NCBI GenBank assembly: GCA_036785325.1
Contig: JAXIVH010000426.1
Span: 27,501 to 91,500 of the forward strand
DNA: 64,000 nt
Source of the DNA: Urophycis tenuis
Taxonomy: Eukaryota > Chordata > Actinopteri > Gadiformes > Phycidae
Direction: 5' to 3'
How positions within the stretch are numbered: the stretch's first letter is position 1; every line of letters starts with the position of its first letter. Below are positions 61,798 through 64,000 of the stretch, in pieces. The position numbers and the translations under genes are program-made. A model generated the notes under the pieces. That model ran no database searches and was not told the origin of the DNA. It saw nothing but the letters and a program-made list of their open reading frames with translations.

Positions 61798-63555
61798 CTC
61801 TCAGGCGAGCTGCTGAGGAAGAAGCGGCGGGAGAAGGACGGCCACAAGGACCCCCTGCTGTGCGAGGTCAGCGGGCTGCAGGAGCGCGTCATGCGTCAGA
61901 TCTCGGAGCTGCGGCTGGAGCACGAGGCCGCCGAGCGGAAACGCACGGAGATCGACAAGGTGGCGCTGATCCTGGGCCTGGACCCCTCGGATCGGCCCCG
62001 CAGGACCCCGGCCAACGACCACATGAGTCCCGAGGGGAACCCCGGAGACAAGGTACAGGAGGTCAGGAGGTCATCGCCAGGGCACCAAAACTCCCTCAGG
62101 CAGTTGTTTGTGTGTGTGTGTGTGTGGTAGGATGAGTCCCTGATGCCTGTGGAGTCAGCGTTGTATCGCGGCTCTGTGTGTATGATGATGTCTCCCGTTA
62201 GTTGGTACTCCACTAACTATCATCTGGAAGTTCTACTCTGAATGTCTAGCTTTCGCTGGTGGACCCTAGTGGTTGTAATGTCTGGTAGGTTAGTCTACTC
62301 TAGGGCTAACCAGCTATCATCTGGGGGTCCGGTTATCTTCTGGCCCATTAAGTAGTACAGCCCGTCCTTTACTCTGATATTCATTCATGATGTGATTGAG
62401 TGGATTGATGACTGACATGTGAGCGTCAAATGAATTGAATATTTCCGTTATTGAATGACATGATTTTCTTCCCACAGCTTGCGTTAAAAAATAATGTCGG
62501 CCGTTAATATCAGGCGCAGTAGATCTTATAGGTCCATATGCTCTCCTCATTGCCGTCACCAACCCTGGCCACCATCAGCATTGTGTTCTGGTTCTGACTG
62601 CGTTTTACCGGGTCTATGTTTAATTAACAGTCAGTAGAGGATGCCAGTATGTTGGACTTTCGGTTAAAGTTGTAATTCTTAGATGATTATGAACTTCGTT
62701 TGAAGGCTGGTTTTCCATCATCATGTGTGAATCAGTAGTTAGCATTTTTGTTTTGAAACGTTTCGTTTAAAAACCGCAGTGCACTTGACAAACGACTCAA
62801 CTCTGTCTGTGTTAGTGTCTGTGTTTCTCAATTCGGGTTGTTAGTGCTAATTTTCTAGACACCGTTGCTGTATTAAAGCCATTAAATATGAGCAAAACTA
62901 AGCTAGCGCTAAACGACAATCATTGGAATTTTGTTACAAGTCCAAGACAGGAACACGTTTGAAGGTAAGGCTCTTTGTACCTTTCTACATTTTGGGTTTT
63001 GCTAGCTAAACGTGATAATCTCCAAATGTTCGTGCAACATGCCGTCTTGTGTTGAGCATTTGTGTTTTCCTCAAGTTGACAAACTCTTTTCCCGTTTTCC
63101 AAAGCTGAGTGCCGCGGCGAGATCCACCGCAAACCAAGACGCGGCTGCGATGACCGGCTCCTCTCCCTCCAAGACCTCGGAGAAGTTTGAATACTATGAC
63201 GCAGGAGAACACTGGTGCAAAAACTGTAACGTCACCACCGACTCCATGTTTGTTTATTTCACACACTTGCAAGGCAAGGGGCACAGAAAGGTTGGTCTGA
63301 CTTTACAACAAGGCACTGCACTGCATCTCGATCTATCTCTAACCTATCTGGTTATGTTGCACTTCTTGATGTTATTCCTTAACCTACAACTGGACGTGTC
63401 ATAGATGTTATATGTGCTCCCACGGTATGCTCTTGACCTTTGTTTTGTTTTTTTCAAACCTCAGACTCAGGATCCCTACGACAGGCCCTGGGCCCCTCCC
63501 CTCTCCAAAACTGTGAACGTTCCTTCTGGGGAAAAGATCTCCAAGCCAGCCAAAG
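57675..63555 (+). CDS. znf318: ZNF318 (zinc finger protein 318), 5' part, exons 1-9, continues beyond the window
   Basis: Exons: 57675-57947, 58577-58698, 58949-59420, 59557-60664, 60824-60912, 61331-61430, 61805-62052, 63105-63290, 63465-63555; phases close and about 896 residues are visible. Blocks shared with human ZNF318 in the same order: LVITVGNE, an RS domain with a repeated SKSRGR unit, FQELELARRRKEMEE with PTKSILKKRL, EEEFLYGDSDE, KIQGLLKTIGLDLGVTEISK, then a coiled coil KQQGELLRKKRREKDGHKD, and a matrin/U1-type C2H2 finger (HWCKNC ... HLQGKGH) followed by DPYDRPWAPP. ZNF318 is a nuclear RNA-processing protein, known in mammals for its role in switching IgM to IgD transcripts. There is a polyglutamine run (CAA repeats, about 59878-59902). 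The acceptor of exon 8 (ttccaaag) is non-CAG but the only one fitting the phase. The human protein has over 1,000 more residues, expected to the right. Confidence 0.9.
58691..58848. repeat. znf318: 33/39-bp repeat over the exon 2 donor of znf318
   Basis: Units start gatgacaggtacagtcacc at 58763 and 58802. The unit at 58724 has ggcata in place of ggtaca, and the first (58691) is the exon end gataacag with its donor gtacct. A broken fifth starts at 58841. Confidence 0.85.
59039..59145 (+). repeat. znf318: 18-bp coding repeat (SKSRGR) in znf318 exon 3
   Basis: Tandem agcaaaagtcg(t/c)ggcagg units encode the repeated SKSRGR of the RS domain. It stays in frame. Confidence 0.85.
61530..61690 (+). 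mobile_element. tRNA-derived SINE-like sequence in znf318 intron 6
   Basis: A-box-like tagtcgttgggctgtg and B-box-like gtgggttcgaaacc lie 35-40 bp apart as in tRNA-derived SINEs. The ends are not defined. Confidence 0.4.
62053..63104 (+). other. znf318: znf318 intron 7 (1.05 kb)
   Basis: No repeat family or coding sequence is recognised. It contains a donor-like gaag/gtaagg at about 62964. Confidence 0.5.
63180..63290 (+). other. znf318: ZNF318 matrin-type zinc finger
   Basis: FEYYDAGEHWCKNCNVTT, then FVYFTHLQGKGHRK. The C-x2-C ... H-x5-H spacing is that of U1/matrin fingers, which bind RNA or double-stranded RNA. Confidence 0.85.
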
Positions 63556-64000
63556 GTACACAGCCCCTGCCCCATCTTCCTCGACTTCCTTCATTCCCTG
63601 ATAATCTTTCCTGAACAGATGATACTGCACTGATGACTCTTCCTAGACAGATGAATTTTGTAAGCACTCCTTTACTTCCAGGTTCTCCTTTGGCTTGCCT
63701 CTGCTCTCCAGTAGTTTGAGCCTTTATGAGAACTCAACGGGATCAGTATGTGGAGCGCTGATGTTGGTCCATCCATTGTCTCTCTTAACATTCACTCGAT
63801 TTGGTTGTTGTAGCAACTGTGATCACGTGTAAGCTCTGGTCAACCCCGGCTCGGGACACGCTGAGCAGGAGGCTCACTGGGAACATGTTTGCCAAATGTC
63901 GTTTCAGGGTAGTGTTGTCGTGTCCTTCAAAAGGTTTCCATAGCTTAATGGCTAGCCGCACATCCTCAGTCATACCATGTGATGTTTGAATATTTTCTCA
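63556..64000 (+). other. znf318: znf318 sequence after exon 9, to window end
   Basis: Presumed intron. I looked for the next ZNF318 exon (expected FYCQLC zinc finger) and do not see it, so it should lie to the right. Confidence 0.5.

Noticed and set aside
62880..62970. Alternative first exon or internal promoter of znf318
   Set aside because: Only a donor-like gaag/gtaagg is seen. There is no start codon in frame with the next exon and no other support.

Overview
The window is nuclear DNA of a teleost fish. Evidence: multi-exon genes with GT-AG introns, gene order cul9 - (unnamed gene) - znf318 that recalls the CUL9/ZNF318 neighbourhood of human 6p21.1, fish-type tRNA-derived SINE tails, and a very high load of (AC)n and (AG)n microsatellites. 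That microsatellite load would fit a codfish-like genome, but this is only a guess.

Layout. Positions 1-9970 and 11441-20858 are the two arms of a near-identical inverted duplication. Each arm carries the 5' part of cul9 and, divergently, the first coding exon of a SynDIG1-family gene. The single-copy centre (about 9970-11240) holds SynDIG exon 2 and is followed by exactly 200 N. In the left arm cul9 is on the minus strand and runs off the left edge. In the right arm it is on the plus strand and complete: 44 coding exons from 16407 to 39634, all splice phases agreeing, 2,629 residues. The predicted protein is identical between arms over the shared exons, and the N run looks like a scaffold placeholder. 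Collapsed-haplotype or misjoin error is therefore the leading explanation, with a real young inverted duplication as the alternative.

Downstream on the same strand lies an unnamed 21-exon gene (40958-55937, about 2,077 residues). It joins a Pro/Gly-rich N-terminus, a series of CSDE1/UNR-like canonical and non-canonical cold-shock units, a coiled coil, an RS-rich segment with two ZNF318-like motifs, and a last exon that encodes an SGNH-hydrolase domain of the kind carried by DIRS/Ngaro retrotransposons. I know of no named vertebrate gene with this architecture, and it is my main candidate for something undescribed. Then comes the 5' part of znf318 (57675-63555 and beyond the right edge).

A second theme is splicing. 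At least seven tandem arrays (six in cul9, one in znf318) start or end exactly at an exon boundary and copy the real donor or acceptor up to 20 times. Functionally, CUL9 is a cytoplasmic cullin-RBR ubiquitin ligase, ZNF318 a nuclear RNA-processing factor, and the middle gene a probable RNA-binding protein. Nothing in the sequence shows that the three act in one pathway.
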